Below are positions 9,749 to 23,806 of a DNA stretch of 64,000 nt, in pieces. The position numbers and the translations under genes are program-made. Every line of letters starts with the position of its first letter. Positions within the stretch are counted from its first letter, which is position 1. This DNA is from Motacilla alba alba. Lineage: Eukaryota; Chordata; Aves; Passeriformes; Motacillidae. The stretch spans positions 70,805,801-70,869,800 of the forward strand of contig NC_052017.1 of NCBI RefSeq assembly GCF_015832195.1, read 5' to 3'. The notes beneath the pieces are model-generated. The model saw nothing but the letters and a program-made list of their open reading frames with translations. It was not told where the DNA came from and searched no databases.

Positions 9749-12700
9749 AGTTTAAAGAAAGAGTGGGGGCAAAGCTCTTCTCCCTCTTCCAAGTGTTCAG
9801 TTTGCTTTTGTAACTTAAGCACAACACTTCATGAAATATAAATATCTAACTGAAGACTTTTTTTTATTATTATTTCAGTGGTGATTAAAGTGAATAAACA
9901 AATATGCCCGAAGCAGTTAAAATACAAACCCTGCCAGTATAGGAAACCTGGAGATATAACTGATAGAGGATAGTAAGTAGTAAATTCATCAACCTTGGTT
10001 GTCCAGCATAATGCAAAGAAAAATGAGTGAACATGAAAAAACAGAAATGAATTTAAATTGTTTCCTACAGTTACCTAAACAATCTGTTTTCAAAGTAACA
10101 TAACTAAGACCATGTTTTTGAAATTGTGATTTTTTTTTTTTAAACACAGCACTATAACTCTTTTTCCTCAGAACAGTACTTTAAATTGCAAAAGATGAGA
10201 GGGACACCTTTCAGCTTTAATAAATTGAGGAATATTTATGAGAATTAGCTTAGCATCTTCTTTGAAGCACCAGACCCCTGAGATGAATACGATGGGTACA
10301 AGGCAGACCTATTAGCAGTGTGAGAGATGCTCCAGAATTTGTGATGCGGCATCGCTCCAAGGGCACAGGGACACACAAGAACACAACGTCACACTGCGGT
10401 TCAAGTGTGACTTTCAAGTTTAAACCTCTTGGCAAGGGGAGCCCACAAGAGGATTCCAAAGTCAGGACAAGCTTCTGGTGTGGGTGCCTGTGTCTGAGCA
10501 GGCACATCAGCTTTGGAAGCCACATTTTATTTGATGGCTTCATAATACACCAACAGAGGAACAGAATGAGACAGAAGCTCACCTTTTTAGTAAGAGGGAA
10601 AGATAAAGGATGAGAATAAAGTACATAATTAAACCTGATTAAAAATGATTACATTTCCACTGCATTATCCATGATAATAAGAAAGAAAACAGAAAATAGA
10701 GGAAATGCTATGAATACTGCCTGTGATTAAAAAGAAAAATGGACTATCCTTGTCTGACTTTAATTTAGTGCAAGAGATGAGCTCTTTGGCTGGTAGTTTA
10801 TTGGGCTGTTTTTCTGTACCACACCACAGACAGCTGAGGACACCAAGAAGAAATCTAAATAACATGTTCATAAGAAAAAGAAAACAAAACACTGATGACC
10901 TTCTAGTATTTGAGGGAATAAACCATAAGCAGCAGTTTGAAGACGAAAAATAATTGGCATTGCACTTTCTTAATTATTTTTCCAGTTTCAGGCCTTTAAT
11001 ATAGTTCTGGCTCTTGCTGACACACCTAAATGAGGTTTACAGAACCCAGAACATGAATTTTTTGCTCATTAATGGAGAGACAGCAGGACAAATGTTGCAG
11101 GTATTGTTTTCTTCTTTCACTTAGCTTAAATCACCATCCACTATTCAGACTTCATGCATATTTGTGGGTCACTGAAATGGAAAGCCCTTAATGCAGCTCC
11201 AGTCAAACACGGCACATGCAGAAAGAAGGCAAGCTAGATGATCCCACTGAAAAATCTTGATCAACTAATATGTAAAAAGTGGAAATCTTAACATCCATTG
11301 TGGCATGATAGAATAAAAGAATGAAACCAGGCCAGTCCTCGGAGCACTGTATTCACAGACCTGTAACATCTTTGAATGTAGAACAGAAAAAAAATCTTGT
11401 CTAATAAACTCAACTGCTGTGCAACAAACTGGCTTATTTAGGGCAGGAATGGTAATTACACAGAGGGGAACAGTGGAATGACTCATGCTTCTCTGTATTA
11501 TGGAAAGATGTTAGAGGTCAAGATCACCTTCTGCATTTCTGATGTGCCACAGGAGTCCTTAGAGTGCCCAGCTAACCTTCATTGATGCTCCTGCTGCTGA
11601 AAAAGGAGTTACCTTCCTCTACTGAAGCCCATTGCCTCTAGAAGCTACTTGTCCTGCCTCAGCATGGCAGAATGCTGTGCATCTTGCAACATCAACCTGT
11701 TGGCTTCTTGCCTAGAAGTACCATACAACTGTAGCTTCTCTCCACAGGATGCAAAGGGGATCTGGGGGAAGTAGCATCAACTTGGTCATTAAAGGTGACT
11801 AAATGATCTCCTTTACTTTGGCTAAGTGCCTAAAATTATACTGTGCAAGTACCTGTCTCTGTCTATCCCTTTTGTATGTAGCTATAGCTGCTATTGCAGT
11901 ATGTGCAGTCATGTTGAAATTTTTTTTCAGTTTATCTGGTTTGAATGACAGTGGCAATGTAGCTGAGGTAGAGACCTGAGCACTGAAAGTTGAAAGCAAC
12001 AGTGAAACCCATGATATATATTCCAGTGGTCATCTTGAGACAGGGCTTGATTGACCTGGTTTCACTCTACTTGTGCTGGAGGCAGTTGGACTGCAGCTCG
12101 CTGAACTGTGCTGGAGTATGAGGCCCTCATATCTTCAATTACAGCACAGATGGGCCATTGTTGCCTTTCAAGAATTCCATGGTACATTAATGTGCTGCAA
12201 GGAGATCTGAGCCCACCCAGAAGCAGCCACAAGCCAGTAGTGCTAAAATGTGGAGGAGAGCAGTCTGGGGCTGTGGTGCCAGCAGGAACAGGTAGGATGT
12301 CTTGCTGTAGCAAGTGTGTGGGGATAACACCGAGGAGGCAGCGTCCAACTTTTCCTACCTTTATCAAACTTCTGAATTTTCTGTTCCTTTCTGAGAAAGC
12401 AAGAGATGAAGACTCAGTGGCCTTCACTCACTAAGGAGGTCAGGGGAGACCATGATCTTCCTTGATGGAATGCCCAGTGTAGGTGAGGGAGAGCAGCAAG
12501 AAAGACGCATCAAGTCAGGTGGGCAGGTGTGTCATAATAAAATCAATCAGGGCTAAGGTATGGCACTCCTACATTAATTAAATTTTAGAGCTTAAGCCCA
12601 ATTTTTTATAATTTCTCCAATTACTTGGATGACATATAAGAAGTGCCTGGAAAAATAGTAATACATTACTGTCAGAACATACAACACAACTCTACTAGAT

Positions 12701-13053
12701 GAAACATCAGGAGAAATAATATAAGTGGGAGATTAGGAAAAGAAAAAAAATAGTTTCATATTGTCTGCCTTTTTTGATGAACAACATAGGTTTGAATACC
12801 TTTCCATTTTTCTTCTACTATTTGTTAATGGGGACAGGGAGTGGGGAGAAGGCAAGAATACCACATGGAGAAGGCAAACTTCAAAGTTTCTTGCAACTTG
12901 AATAATTGCTCTTCTAGAAGATGCTAGGAAGGAAACTTATGAGCATGATCAACTGAAATTTTTCATCAAGCTTTTACAAAATATAGTGTATGTACCAAAA
13001 GGAAATAATGGTGAATATACTCTGCTTGCTTGAATGCTCCAGTATATTCTTTT
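9749..13053. other. non-coding unique sequence
   Basis: No transposable element, RNA gene or convincing exon was recognised. A T-run occurs at about 10131-10141. ORFs of 97-121 codons overlap on opposite strands at 10250-10613 and 12062-12434, and their translations resemble no family I know, which fits locally higher GC and chance. Confidence 0.5.
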
Positions 13054-13674
13054 TCACAGAAAATGACTGGGAACAACTGGCATCTCACTACATCTTGCCA
13101 AAAGCCTGAAGGGAGCTTCTGTAATGAACTCCCTACCTTTTGCTTTCCTTAGCATCAAAATGTCAGTGCTGAACATGCTGCTGAGAACAGCACGTGTAGG
13201 AACAGCATCATTGAAGATAATGGCAAGCATTATTTGGAAGGAGATTATGTCATATGAAAAAAATAAACCTAAACAAATAGTCAGTCTGTTTCCTGTGCTT
13301 GGAAACACAAATATGTCGCTGCCCAAATCCGTTTGGCCTGAATCAAGAACAATTCTACCCCTGAGCCAAAGCAGCTTTGTTGGATAAGATGGTGCAGTGG
13401 GGATCCATTCTATTATCTCTCCCCATGTGTGGAAAACTAGAGAAAAGGCAGCGCAAAAGGGAACAGAGGATAAACACCAGCTTTTTTGCTTTTTATTTCT
13501 TCTTTGGCTACACGAGCGTAGTGTGATCCACAGTCGTGAGAGGCCAGTAGAGGCAAGCTGACCATGTGTTTGGATGCCAGAAGCTGGCTGTTCATGGTCT
13601 GCTTTTGGATCCTTGGTTCCCAATGGAGCTGCAATACAGAAAATGTTATTCATGTTGCACACACTGCAGAGCAC
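13054..13674 (-). other. long unrecognised ORF (206 codons)
   Basis: This is the longest open frame in the window. It runs ATG to stop on the minus strand with no internal stop. The translation shows no family motif that I recognise, no clear signal peptide and no repeat structure. An 87-codon ORF lies opposite it at 13124-13387. For AT-rich DNA a frame of this length is less common than the many 60-100 codon ORFs around it. No promoter, polyadenylation signal or splice signals were identified in support. Probably fortuitous, possibly the trace of an old coding sequence. Confidence 0.2.
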
Positions 13675-16600
13675 TGCATTGGTGCTGAGGGGTAGACTTT
13701 AGATTTAAAACAGGAGGTCCTTGTGGACCTGTGAAGAAACAGTTGTCAGTGAGCCACAGAAAGAATGAGGATGTTGTGTATATTCTTCTTTTACTTGAGT
13801 CTAAGAAAATAAATATTTATTCTGAAAATCCAAATCTAACATAGTTGCCCAAGGGCTTCTTTGGTGACCTTCCTTGTACTGTTTTTTTTAAGGAATTATT
13901 GCCAGGAAGAATGAAACTGAATTAAATAGATTGTTCTGATTTACCTTGGTGTCATCTCTGGAAGGAAATTAATATCTCATACTGTTGCAGAGTTCATACA
14001 TTTATTTTTCTTGTTTTTAATGTCCACTGTAGTGCTACATCTTAAAAAGCATGCTGCTAAACTGTGCAGCCTGTAAAACAGACATCAGGAGGTACGTGCA
14101 CTGGGTAAAATACCCCATGATTTAATTTGAATTTGCACCATTACTAAGACACTTGTGTAATTATGTGCTGCATTACATTTCCAGCTGGAGACCAGAGATA
14201 AGGTGTTTCAGGAATACCTATAGACTAATCACAGTCTTTAAAAATGGATTAGCAATTGGAGGTCCTGTACTTCAGAGCCTTGAAAGGACTCTGTTGAAGG
14301 GGAGGCAAGAAAAGAGGGCAAAAGTAAAGACATGTTCTGGACCTTCTGAGAGCCAGGTCTAACTTATGCCAGGCTGGGCATCCTGATGTAACAGACAGTT
14401 CTGAGAATTTGGGAACACAGAAAAATGTACATCTCAGTCTGCCTGCAGATGTTGCAACAGTGCCAGAAGAAGGGGCAGTGTAAGCCTGCACTGCTGCCAG
14501 AACTGCCCATAAAACAAACCCAGACACACCTCCAACCCTGCCCAGCTCTCTGGGAGGGCAGGAGACATGGGGAACACAGGGAAGCTGCTATCCTCCTTAG
14601 TCTTCCATCTAGCATTTCCACAGGTGACACAGGAACAAGAGGAGGTCGTGACTTTTTGTCTCTTGTATCCCCTTGCAAACCATGTTGCAGATTGACCTTT
14701 ACTTTGAGGTTCTCCTTGTAGTTTCCTGTTTTCCCTCAGTAACATACAGTAGCAAGTTTTTTTGGTTTTGCTTTTTTTTTTTTTAATAAATATTACAGGG
14801 ACTATATCATTTATCTTGTGTGGAAACAAGAAAGGTTTAGGTGCAAAGGAAAGACATTTAATAACTCCTGTGACCTGGACAGCCTCATCTATAATGGCAT
14901 TATTTTATTTGAACTGTGAGACCAGAGAGCAACAAAAAGACGTCTGCTGTTTGACTGACAAACGGCTGGCACAACAAACATCCAGTGGGAAGTGCACGAT
15001 CATTACTTCTAAGGGCAGTGTGGACTCTTTCTCTCTGCCTTGGTTTTATCTCTGAACGTGAATGACTGCTCACCTGCAATATATTCTGCCTGCAAATTGG
15101 CAAATGCCATCGTAATGCTTCTCATTTTATCCTTTCCTATTAAGCCTGAGGAAAGAAGTTATGAGGAAGAGAGAGAAACATTTTTGTTTTGTCTTCAAAA
15201 TCTTCTATATAAGCAAAACTTAATCAAAGGGCACTGTTTATAATTTGATTTTGGAATAATTTTGCCTTTCAATGTTCCCTGCATACATCAAGAGGAATAG
15301 CGGCTTACAGGAAATAGCCTCCTGTTTTTATTTATTTATTTTGTACAACTCAGCAAGGAAATCTTGTATAACAAAACCATCAGCTTAAGAAATATGCCTA
15401 AGTGATCTAGAACCACTTAGGTACACAATTGGTGAAACTAGGCATCACACAAGGTTACTGCCTGTGAGAGGAATATGTATACAAACATCCTTGTATACAC
15501 ATGCTAACTTCTGTGGAAGAGGTCACAAATCCCTGAGGAGCTAAAATTTACTTCTGTGATGTGCCAGGCAGCTAGGCACAGCCTGTGGCAGCTTTTCCCA
15601 GGCCTCAGCAGAGGCAGAAATTACAGACACACATCCCAAAATAAACAGAGTTAGTGTTGTCTCCTGCAGTGTTGTCTCCTGTATTCAAATATTAAAAAAA
15701 ACCCTACAAACCACACCACAAACAAAAATAATTCTTACAAAAAACACAAAAAAAGTTGATAGTACCATCATACTATTTCACTCAGCAATAATACAGTTTC
15801 TTCATCAAGGTAAACTATTCAGCCTTCAGCCTGGTAGTGTGTCTGCTCAGGAGCTGGATTACTGCCTCATAAAACTGTGCAATGGTGCAATTATCACTTT
15901 GGTATTAGGCAGGTACTGCAAGGTGCTCTCGCTCTGTGTTAGGTGGGACACTTTATGGTGGCCATAAAACTGATGTGGCTGTGAGTACTTGTTACAATGA
16001 TAAATTAATGAATCATACTGTGGGCCATGTCATTAACAAAATGGAATAGCTTCTTTTCTTGCAATATGCACTGGAGGTAGGTGAGATTGTATGCAAGTGG
16101 AGCGATGTCAAACTGGAGGGGTAGGGCTGAGATGAAGATGTATGGATCTGAGACAGAAGCATATGTCAGAGACTTCACTAATGTGTATTTCTTAACTCTG
16201 CTCCTCATTTTTACTGTGTTTCCCCTACACCATCATTTGGAAATGATCAGGCACTAACGTTTGTACAAAACCATGAGGGACTCTTTGGACAAAGTAGAGC
16301 TTACCAATTTTGTTTTCTTGTCATGCTCAGAGACAAAGAAGAGATCTTTGAGGAGACTGAGTATTCCACATTCTGAGAAGTAGGTGGGTTGGGAATAAAC
16401 ACCAACGTGTACCAGGATTGCTTTTGGATAAAAAGGAGTTGTACTCACTGTAAAAGAAAAAAAAAAATCCTAAACAAAAAACCTGTCTCGTTCCTCACAG
16501 ACTGGGTAGATGCAGAGGGATAAGGAGGCATAAGGAAAGCGTCACAAAATATACAATATTTGCAGAGTCTGGAAGGAATAGTGTTAGAGACCTTTTCTGT

Positions 16601-19600
16601 ACATGAGCTGACTCGTTGCTGCAGTGGAAAGAATTCCAGTACTGAAAGTGTATTTGGACTGAAAAGTAATGACATCATGTTCTGAAGGGAGAGGTAAAAT
16701 ACAGCTGAAGCAGATAAAAGGAAAACAGACCAAGGTAAGCTAGACACTTCCCTGTTTGGTTATCAAGGATATTAGCTACTTTCACAGACTTGCAGAAAGT
16801 GATTATTTGAGGTTCTTCCCCATATTTTCCTCCCACACAGCTTTGAAATATTCTGGAAGGAATTTCCCACCTTCCCCCACACCCTCCCCTGCAAAATATC
16901 GGATTCAATATTGTCACAATCACACATTTATGAATTTCCTTAAGCTTAGTTTTTAATTGCACACTATCTGAATGGGCATTGAAACACCATTTATCAAGAG
17001 CTGAAGTTGGTTTCAGGGTAAATAGAAAACAAAATCAAATGAAGTGGGAATAATTTAAAAAATGTTCCCAATTAAAAAACCCTCAAGATTTTTAAGCAAA
17101 CATAAAAGGGTTAATTTTAAGAGTCTAAAGCAAGAAAATAAAATATTTCTTATGCTTTCAAAAATTTTCTCTTTTCTATTTTAATAAATCAAAGCAAGTC
17201 AGAGAGTAAAAGTGCAGGTGTTTCAGATGAACGAGTAACTAAACCATCTTTGAGATCTGACCTTCACATCCACAGTTTAAAATGAACGCTTGTCAACTTT
17301 ATATGCGTGCTTAACTTGAGACTCATTGAAACACTCCCAATCTCTTAGCTACAATGTGCATAAAGGTTTTAATGGCATTTATTGATCCTGCATGCATTAC
17401 ACCTGGAGCTGTCACTACTTATAAGGAAAGTAACAAGTTACTGTAAATATGCAAAGCACATGTTTATGAGACAGGGCTGGCTCAAAGCTCCTCAGAAATG
17501 TAAGCAGATGCTGTTTTGCTGCCAAAATGATGAAGAGGAGATGGTGCCAGACTGAAAACAGACTTCCCCTGCTAAATGGGAGAGAAGAGGACAAAAGTAT
17601 GCGCCTGGAATATCCAGGTACCCAAAAATCTGGATCTGCCATGCCAGCCACTGTTTGATGCGTGGTGTGGAGGCAGTGGCTAATATATTGGGAGAATTGC
17701 TTTCCTTCTGCATCTATGTGTGCCCCTTGTATGCTGCATTCAGAACCCCAGTGCCACCATCTCAAGCTGCATTTGAGTCCAGCCTTCCCAGGAGATGGCA
17801 GGACAGGGACAACACCAACTAATCCAGGGCCTTGGACTGGTCCCAGAGTGAAACACATAAAATTCCCAGTAGGAGATGGACTGGGTTAGTGTTTTAAAAG
17901 ATGGGAGAATCCTGTATGGCATTTGAGGACAAACAAATGACAGTTTCACAGTCTGCTTTCCAGATTTCTGCTTTTCTTTTGTAGGACACAGGTAAATGGC
18001 CTTTTAAGCTGTCTTAATACCCTGTTACCCACAAGCTCTATACTCAGTCTTTAGACAGACCTCCCATTAGTTTAAATACTGTATAAGCCTCTCTTTACTC
18101 CATAGTTCTTATCTACAAATCTTCTGAGAGGAAACACACTGCTCAGGCATTTCAAAAACCACAGTAAACTTGACCCCACGATCTGATTGTGTGATTTCCA
18201 CCACATGCAAGTGCTTGCAGGACTCAGACCTCACATTCAATCACTTAAAACATGATCTAAAGTAAAGCAATACAAGGTAATTATTGATTACATTCAGGTA
18301 TAAGCTTCCATTTGCATGAGGATCTCTGCTTCCAACATGGTGCTCAGTTCTCAGGCAGCCTGAAGGCACCACTGCAAAGGGAAGGATGTCTGGTCACCAG
18401 GCCTCCATGTTTCTTTGTAAGCCCAAACAGCACCACTGAGAAATTGAGCTGACATACAGCATGGGAAACCTTGCACAGCAAGAGGGACCCATTGGGCTGT
18501 GGAAATGACAGTCCTGCACACGGTGAGTGGAGAAGCTGCATCCGTGGAGCCTCTTCTTGATGAGTTTTTTTCCCCTTTTTTCAGAAGCAGATAGTTACTG
18601 CAGAAATTAGTCAATAGTTCATTCTTTTAAAGTCAAAATTTTAAAGAAAAACTGGTGGCCCTCTCTGCATTCATAATTTCCAAGAAATGGGCTTATATGA
18701 TTACACCAAACTAAGTTTCAACTATGCAATTACCTCCTTTACTAATTAGTGACTGGAAATACAGACTCTTATGGTCAATTTACCTGACTTTTTCACCTTT
18801 TTGCCCATCTTTCTTTCTGATTCATACTAACCCCACAACATTCTTCTTGCCAATCACTCCTTGTGGTTGCCCTTGCTGTATGCATTATTTCTCTGCCTCA
18901 GAAAACAACAGCAGCAGAAAACCCTATCACGCCCCAATCAAGCCCAAATCTTCTGAGAGGAGCTAAATTTGGTAAATGCTGAATAAGCAGAAGTAGACAA
19001 GCCTTTATTTTTGCCATTATGTAGATTTGATTATTATCATGTTTGATTAAAAGAAAAATATACATCATGGAGCTGAAAATGACCTTTTTGATCCCTTCCC
19101 ATGGGCACGAATTTTTGCATGCTTTTTTTCTCCATCTCTTGGCTGTCAAACTCATGGTTGAGGAAAAGGTACTAACACAGCTCACCTCACTCCTCTGTTC
19201 TGACCTTTGGGTAGACACTACCCATGCATGCAAATTGGGAATGGGACATTAATCAGCTGAAGGCATTGAGCTTTACTCTTTGCCGTAAAATCAATGCTTA
19301 GACACAAGGGATAAGTCTGATGGGAATAACAATCTAATGTAACTTTTCATTTGTTTCATGTCCTCTCCTAATGTTGCCAATGAGAAAACTGAAAGACAGC
19401 CCATTAAGAAATTCAGTTGCATTGTTTATCAGAATGGAGCTACAAAAAATTGTTAGTTGTCATGCAGTATTTATGGTTAGAAACGAACAAACAAAAATAT
19501 TCACAGTCACTTGTGTATATGCCAAATTTTACAAAGCCAAAACATGCTATGAAAGCTGACAAGCCAGATAGGAATTATTCACCATTAAAACAAAAATATG

Positions 19601-21217
19601 AAAAAGTAGAAAGAACAAGCAAAGCCCTAAAGTAAAAGTATTAACTAAAGTAAAGCACTAAAGGTAATGGTCAGGGCCAAAATCCTATTTTAGTTGCTGT
19701 AAGCTTTTCCAGCGAGCAAAGCAGCAGGGCACATAGTTGAAACTACTGAAATCAGTGCAGTTGTGCTTTCTCCCACCTAGTCCCAATTTGGACCATGAGA
19801 CTGGTGTCAAATACTGGTGCTAGAAATTCTTCTCCCATCCAATGCATTGCAATTCTGCTCCTTTTATAAATTTCCAAGTGCAGCCTACTTTCAGCCTAAC
19901 TTTATCTGCAGTTACCAACAGCAAACCCACCTCTGATTCACACAAGCTTACTAAATGACTAAAGGTAAGTCCTCTTGAGGTAGAAATAAACTTTTATGTG
20001 TAAAGTGCCAAGCACATCATGGATAATGGAAAAGGAACTCTCCTAATGACATCCTACAGGCTAGAGAGGAACAAAACCTGAACAACACCCTTCACATATA
20101 GTTTGCTTAAGACCCCACCACTGTCCTTTGTAAAGCTGTATATACTGAGCTTCCCCCTTTGCTCTTCTAACTGAAACCACGAAACAGTGGGTCTCTTGAA
20201 AAAAAAGATATTCAAATCACCTATGTATTTGTGTTATATTACATTGTGTGCAGTCAAAGCTGTGAAAAACTCCTTTGCAAGAGCTTCAAGTTGGCTGCAG
20301 ATGTTACGTGCAGCCCTCCCTCTCTCCTCTCATATCAATGCAGTTTATTTACACAACACACAATAAATCATACATCAACAAGTAGGTTTTTAATTAATAG
20401 AACAGCTTTAGAAATTGCACTTCCAGAATGATTTGTATGTTTTTCGTTTACTTTCCAATACCACTCAACCTACCTCATTCCATTTCTAATCTCACAAATG
20501 TTGTTATCAATGCATTATAATTGAGGTTATGAAAGTCTGCTTCTAACCTATTCAGAACAGTCAATCTGCCTTAAAATATTTCTGTTTGGAAACAGGCAAA
20601 ATCTCTTTCAAGAGTTGACATTCCTTTCATTGCCTGCTTTATGTAGAAACATGCTCCATTTGGGGTCCAAGAAGAATGACAGATAAAAGGGAGAAATATA
20701 ATTATACGTATACTTCCTATCAAATTAAAGCAAAGCAAAACAAATAAGTGGTGCTGGTTTCCATTGTGTGAAAACTACTATCATATTCATATGTTTTAAG
20801 AACAGCAATAAAAATGTCTTCAAAGATATCATATGTTATTTGATTTAGACTCAAAGCTTGAAAAATTGAATAATTTATAATGCCACTTTATTACTGAAGA
20901 GTGTGCACTACAAAGAGATATGATGTGCTGAATTAAATGGCACAATTCACTCGTTAAATTAATTAGAAACATAAATGCGAAAGCTCAAAAAAATGGTCAG
21001 CAGAGGAGAGGTGAGTGAGAAAAGAAAGGCTAACCTCTACATTTTCTTACAGAAGATGGGAAATATTTTCATGGGCAGGATAGTCCCCTGAACTCTGCAG
21101 CAGCCCTGTGTGGCCCACTACCATCCTCCATGAGAAGTATTTCATGAAATAAGCATGTGAGAGGCATTTGTGTCCAGGCTGTGATAGTTATGGCTCAGGC
21201 CTCTTCAACAACAGGGG
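13675..21217. other. non-coding unique sequence
   Basis: A long AT-rich stretch without a recognised repeat family or gene. It contains a T13 run (14772-14784) and a 15-bp tandem duplication (15653-15682). ORFs of 100-147 codons at 14364-14829, 16445-16962 and 17415-17858 overlap others on the same or opposite strand and look random in content. The part 20760-20990 is AT-rich without simple repeats and resembles a conserved non-coding element. Confidence 0.5.
15653..15682. repeat. 15-bp tandem duplication
   Basis: AGTGTTGTCTCCTGC is followed directly by a second copy differing only in the last base. A small slippage duplication. Confidence 0.8.
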
Positions 21218-21262
21218 AAAATGCAAATAATTTAATTAGCATATTTCCATGAATTAATGCCA
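21218..21262. promoter_or_regulatory. octamer plus homeodomain-type motif cluster
   Basis: The sequence holds ATGCAAAT (the POU/Oct octamer consensus) directly followed by TAATTTAATTAGCAT and then GAATTAATG, giving TAATTA/ATTAA homeodomain core sites within about 40 bp. Such packing is common in developmental enhancers. AT-rich DNA also yields TAAT cores by chance, so function is unproven. Confidence 0.3.
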
Positions 21263-21266
21263 TTTA

Positions 21267-21866
21267 TCAGAAAAGGTCCAAGTGGTAATAATGCTGCTTG
21301 AGAGCTAATTGAATGCAGAAATCTTGAGCACAAGCTCGATGTGAATTCAGACATCTGGGCACAGCATGAGGGCACCCAGAAAAGTGCCAGGAGTAAGGAG
21401 ATGCCTGTGCTGCCTTGTCCCTGCTGAGGGGGCCAAAAAGAAGGGCACCTATGGGTATGACTGACATAGCAACTGAACTTGTGGGACCCAGCACAAGGCA
21501 ATCGCAGCCAAATCTTTTCAGGCTGTTCCTCTGAAAAGATTGCAGGGTCCTCTCTCTGCATGTTCCCTTCCCCTGAATCCTACCCCCTGTCACTGCTATG
21601 AATCTGTGAAGCCAGACCTTTGGGGTAGCAGTAACACAGCGCTGTTTGGTTTTCTCACAGAGAACTGCTGGTTTGTCTGTAGGATCCATCTGGCACACAC
21701 AGTGCACTAAGGAAGGGTATTTCAAGTGGAGTGGATGGCACTTTAAAGAAAAAATAGGAGAAAAATATGCTGGCTGTATCTGTGTGCTGGTCTGTGTTTG
21801 TCTATGAGCAGCTGGTGTCAGTCTGTGAAACTGCATCTTCTGTAGCAAAAACATACAAACCAGCAT
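21267..21866 (-). other. long unrecognised ORF (199 codons)
   Basis: Open from ATG to stop on the minus strand across locally more GC-rich DNA. The translation is rich in C, H, Q, T and S, without a domain that I recognise and without a periodic pattern. A second minus-strand frame (21232-21561) overlaps it, which suggests that low stop density rather than selection explains the length. No splice or promoter evidence. Confidence 0.18.
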
Positions 21867-22695
21867 TTAGGTCTTTCACTTCTTCTCTACCCCCTGCTGC
21901 CCAGTGCAGAAGGCATTAATGAAGACCCCAGGAGCTCGATGGTATCCTTCTCACTAGCTGATGGAAATGGGAGCCAGGAAACAGGAGCCCAGGGATGCCA
22001 CAGCATGCCAATATTCCTCTTCACCTCCACGTACTTAAATACCAGGTCTCACAGCGTTTGTTCATTTGTCATCTGTGCGTGTGAAGCGAGACATATTCTG
22101 AACAGAGGCAGGTATAAAGACACATTTTGGCAGAAGAGATTTCTGGCCATGTTTACTCGGATGGAAAGTGAGAGAAATGTACCCAGAAACATGGCAATCA
22201 CCAATATGTTTGCTTCTCTTCTGCTCAAAGGCAATCTGGAAGTCAGGATTTCCTGGCTGTTCTTGGTTAACAAAGATGTTTAAAATGTTAATGACTGTCT
22301 GTGTGGTTAAATAAGCATGGACTCCAACAACTGCTGCCCTGGATCAAGAGCAAAGTCCATTGGAAAGAGGTGCTTTACTTACAACTTATGAACAGCGCTG
22401 CTGCAGACCTTTGCAGACAGCTTTGGTGCGTCTGGCATCGTGTCCTAGCCTGAGAAACCTCCTTTCAGGAGAACAAAATTCCCTGACTGCTACACCCCAT
22501 TGCAGCTCATATTTGTATTCACAGAAAGAAAAGCTCATTTTGTAGATCTGGAGCTTCAGGGGAAGTCCCAAGCTAAGTCAAGTGCTCCAGCCTTTTAAAA
22601 AAAGGAAACATTTCTAGTTTTCAAACATTAGGCATATATCCAAGGGCAAATATTGTCCACTTTTAACATGCTATGGGAACCCCTGGGCAGTAGCT

Positions 22696-22725
22696 GCAGA
22701 GCCTAAGCCTGCAGAGCCTAAGCCT
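22696..22725. repeat. 15-bp perfect tandem duplication
   Basis: GCAGAGCCTAAGCCT occurs twice in direct succession without mismatch. Confidence 0.88.
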
Positions 22726-23369
22726 GATTAAAGAGTTCCCTGAAATTGCCTGTATGAAACAACCAGATGCTCATATGCTTTATAGTCTCAATGCTTGTCT
22801 GCAACAGACCAAGTGTTTCCCTCTCCTCAAAGTGTAGTTCTACATAGCCAGAAAAACAAATAGCAGAAAAACAATTCTCAGATTTCACTATAGAGAGAGA
22901 ATCTGGGAGAAGAGAGTGAGTCACTTTTCTACATTACCTCTTTAAGGGTTGTTTTATGCAAATTGTCTCACTTCCTCTAACCTTTGAAATGACATCTCTG
23001 ATGAAAAGTGAGGAACTAAAAGTTTTTATCCATTTGGAAATACAGACTTTAGGCGTCAAGAATGAATAGGCAGAAGGACTACCAACAAATGAGGTAGTGG
23101 GAAGAGTCACTTACTTTTTCCTCCCTTTTATAAGGTAAACTTTAACTGGAGAAGGATTTTTGGTCACTAATCTAAAACAGTGCTCCTTGTTTAGCAATTA
23201 AATATGACACAGGCAGAAAATGTGATGCTGAAACCACTCAGAGAAAGGTGCTCCCTGTAATTATTTGTGTTAATAATGTCTCTTTTTCTTGTCTTTGGCA
23301 TTTTCTTTAAACTCACACTGTAAGAACACAATGCATAATTGTTCTGAGCTACTTAACACGATTAATGGT

Positions 23370-23398
23370 GGAGAAACAGGTGCTGGAGAAACAGGTGC
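23370..23398. repeat. 15-bp tandem duplication
   Basis: GGAGAAACAGGTGCT is followed by a second copy that is identical over 14 bases. Confidence 0.85.
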
Positions 23399-23754
23399 AG
23401 GGAAGCATTTCTCCCACTCTGTTGGAATTTATCTCAATCTGTGTCCATCGAAGTATTTAAAAACTGAAGAAACAGCTTTTCATACAAAGAAATGTTCATA
23501 AACACAATAAATGGAGGCAATTATATCCTGCAGTCAGCCAAATTCAATGTGATTCACATATCAGAGTCACTTGACTTCTCTCTGGATTTGCTCTGAATGA
23601 CACCTCTGACTTGTAACAATTTCTGTTCCAAGCTGTTATGAAGCCATTTACATTAAACGATGGCAGCACTTAGAAGGGTGGCTGAGTGAGTTTCTACTGC
23701 AAATAGTGCTCAAATTAAACAAAATCATGGCTTGTGAGTATGTACATGACAGGG

Positions 23755-23806
23755 TTTTTATTTTTATTTTTTATTTCTTTTTGTTGTGGGTTTGGTTCTT
23801 TTTTCT
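23755..23806. repeat. T-rich low-complexity tract
   Basis: TTTTTATTTT-like units pass into a TTTG/TTGG-rich tail. Simple sequence, not attached to a recognised retroelement. Confidence 0.75.

Noticed and set aside
17415..17858. 147-codon minus-strand ORF
   Set aside because: It overlaps other open frames on both strands and shows no family motif or splice evidence.
22940..23000. Second MIR-like core (TTGTCTCACTTCCTCTAACC)
   Set aside because: Only a short stretch resembles the MIR core, with no tRNA-like head, so it is within chance for this composition.
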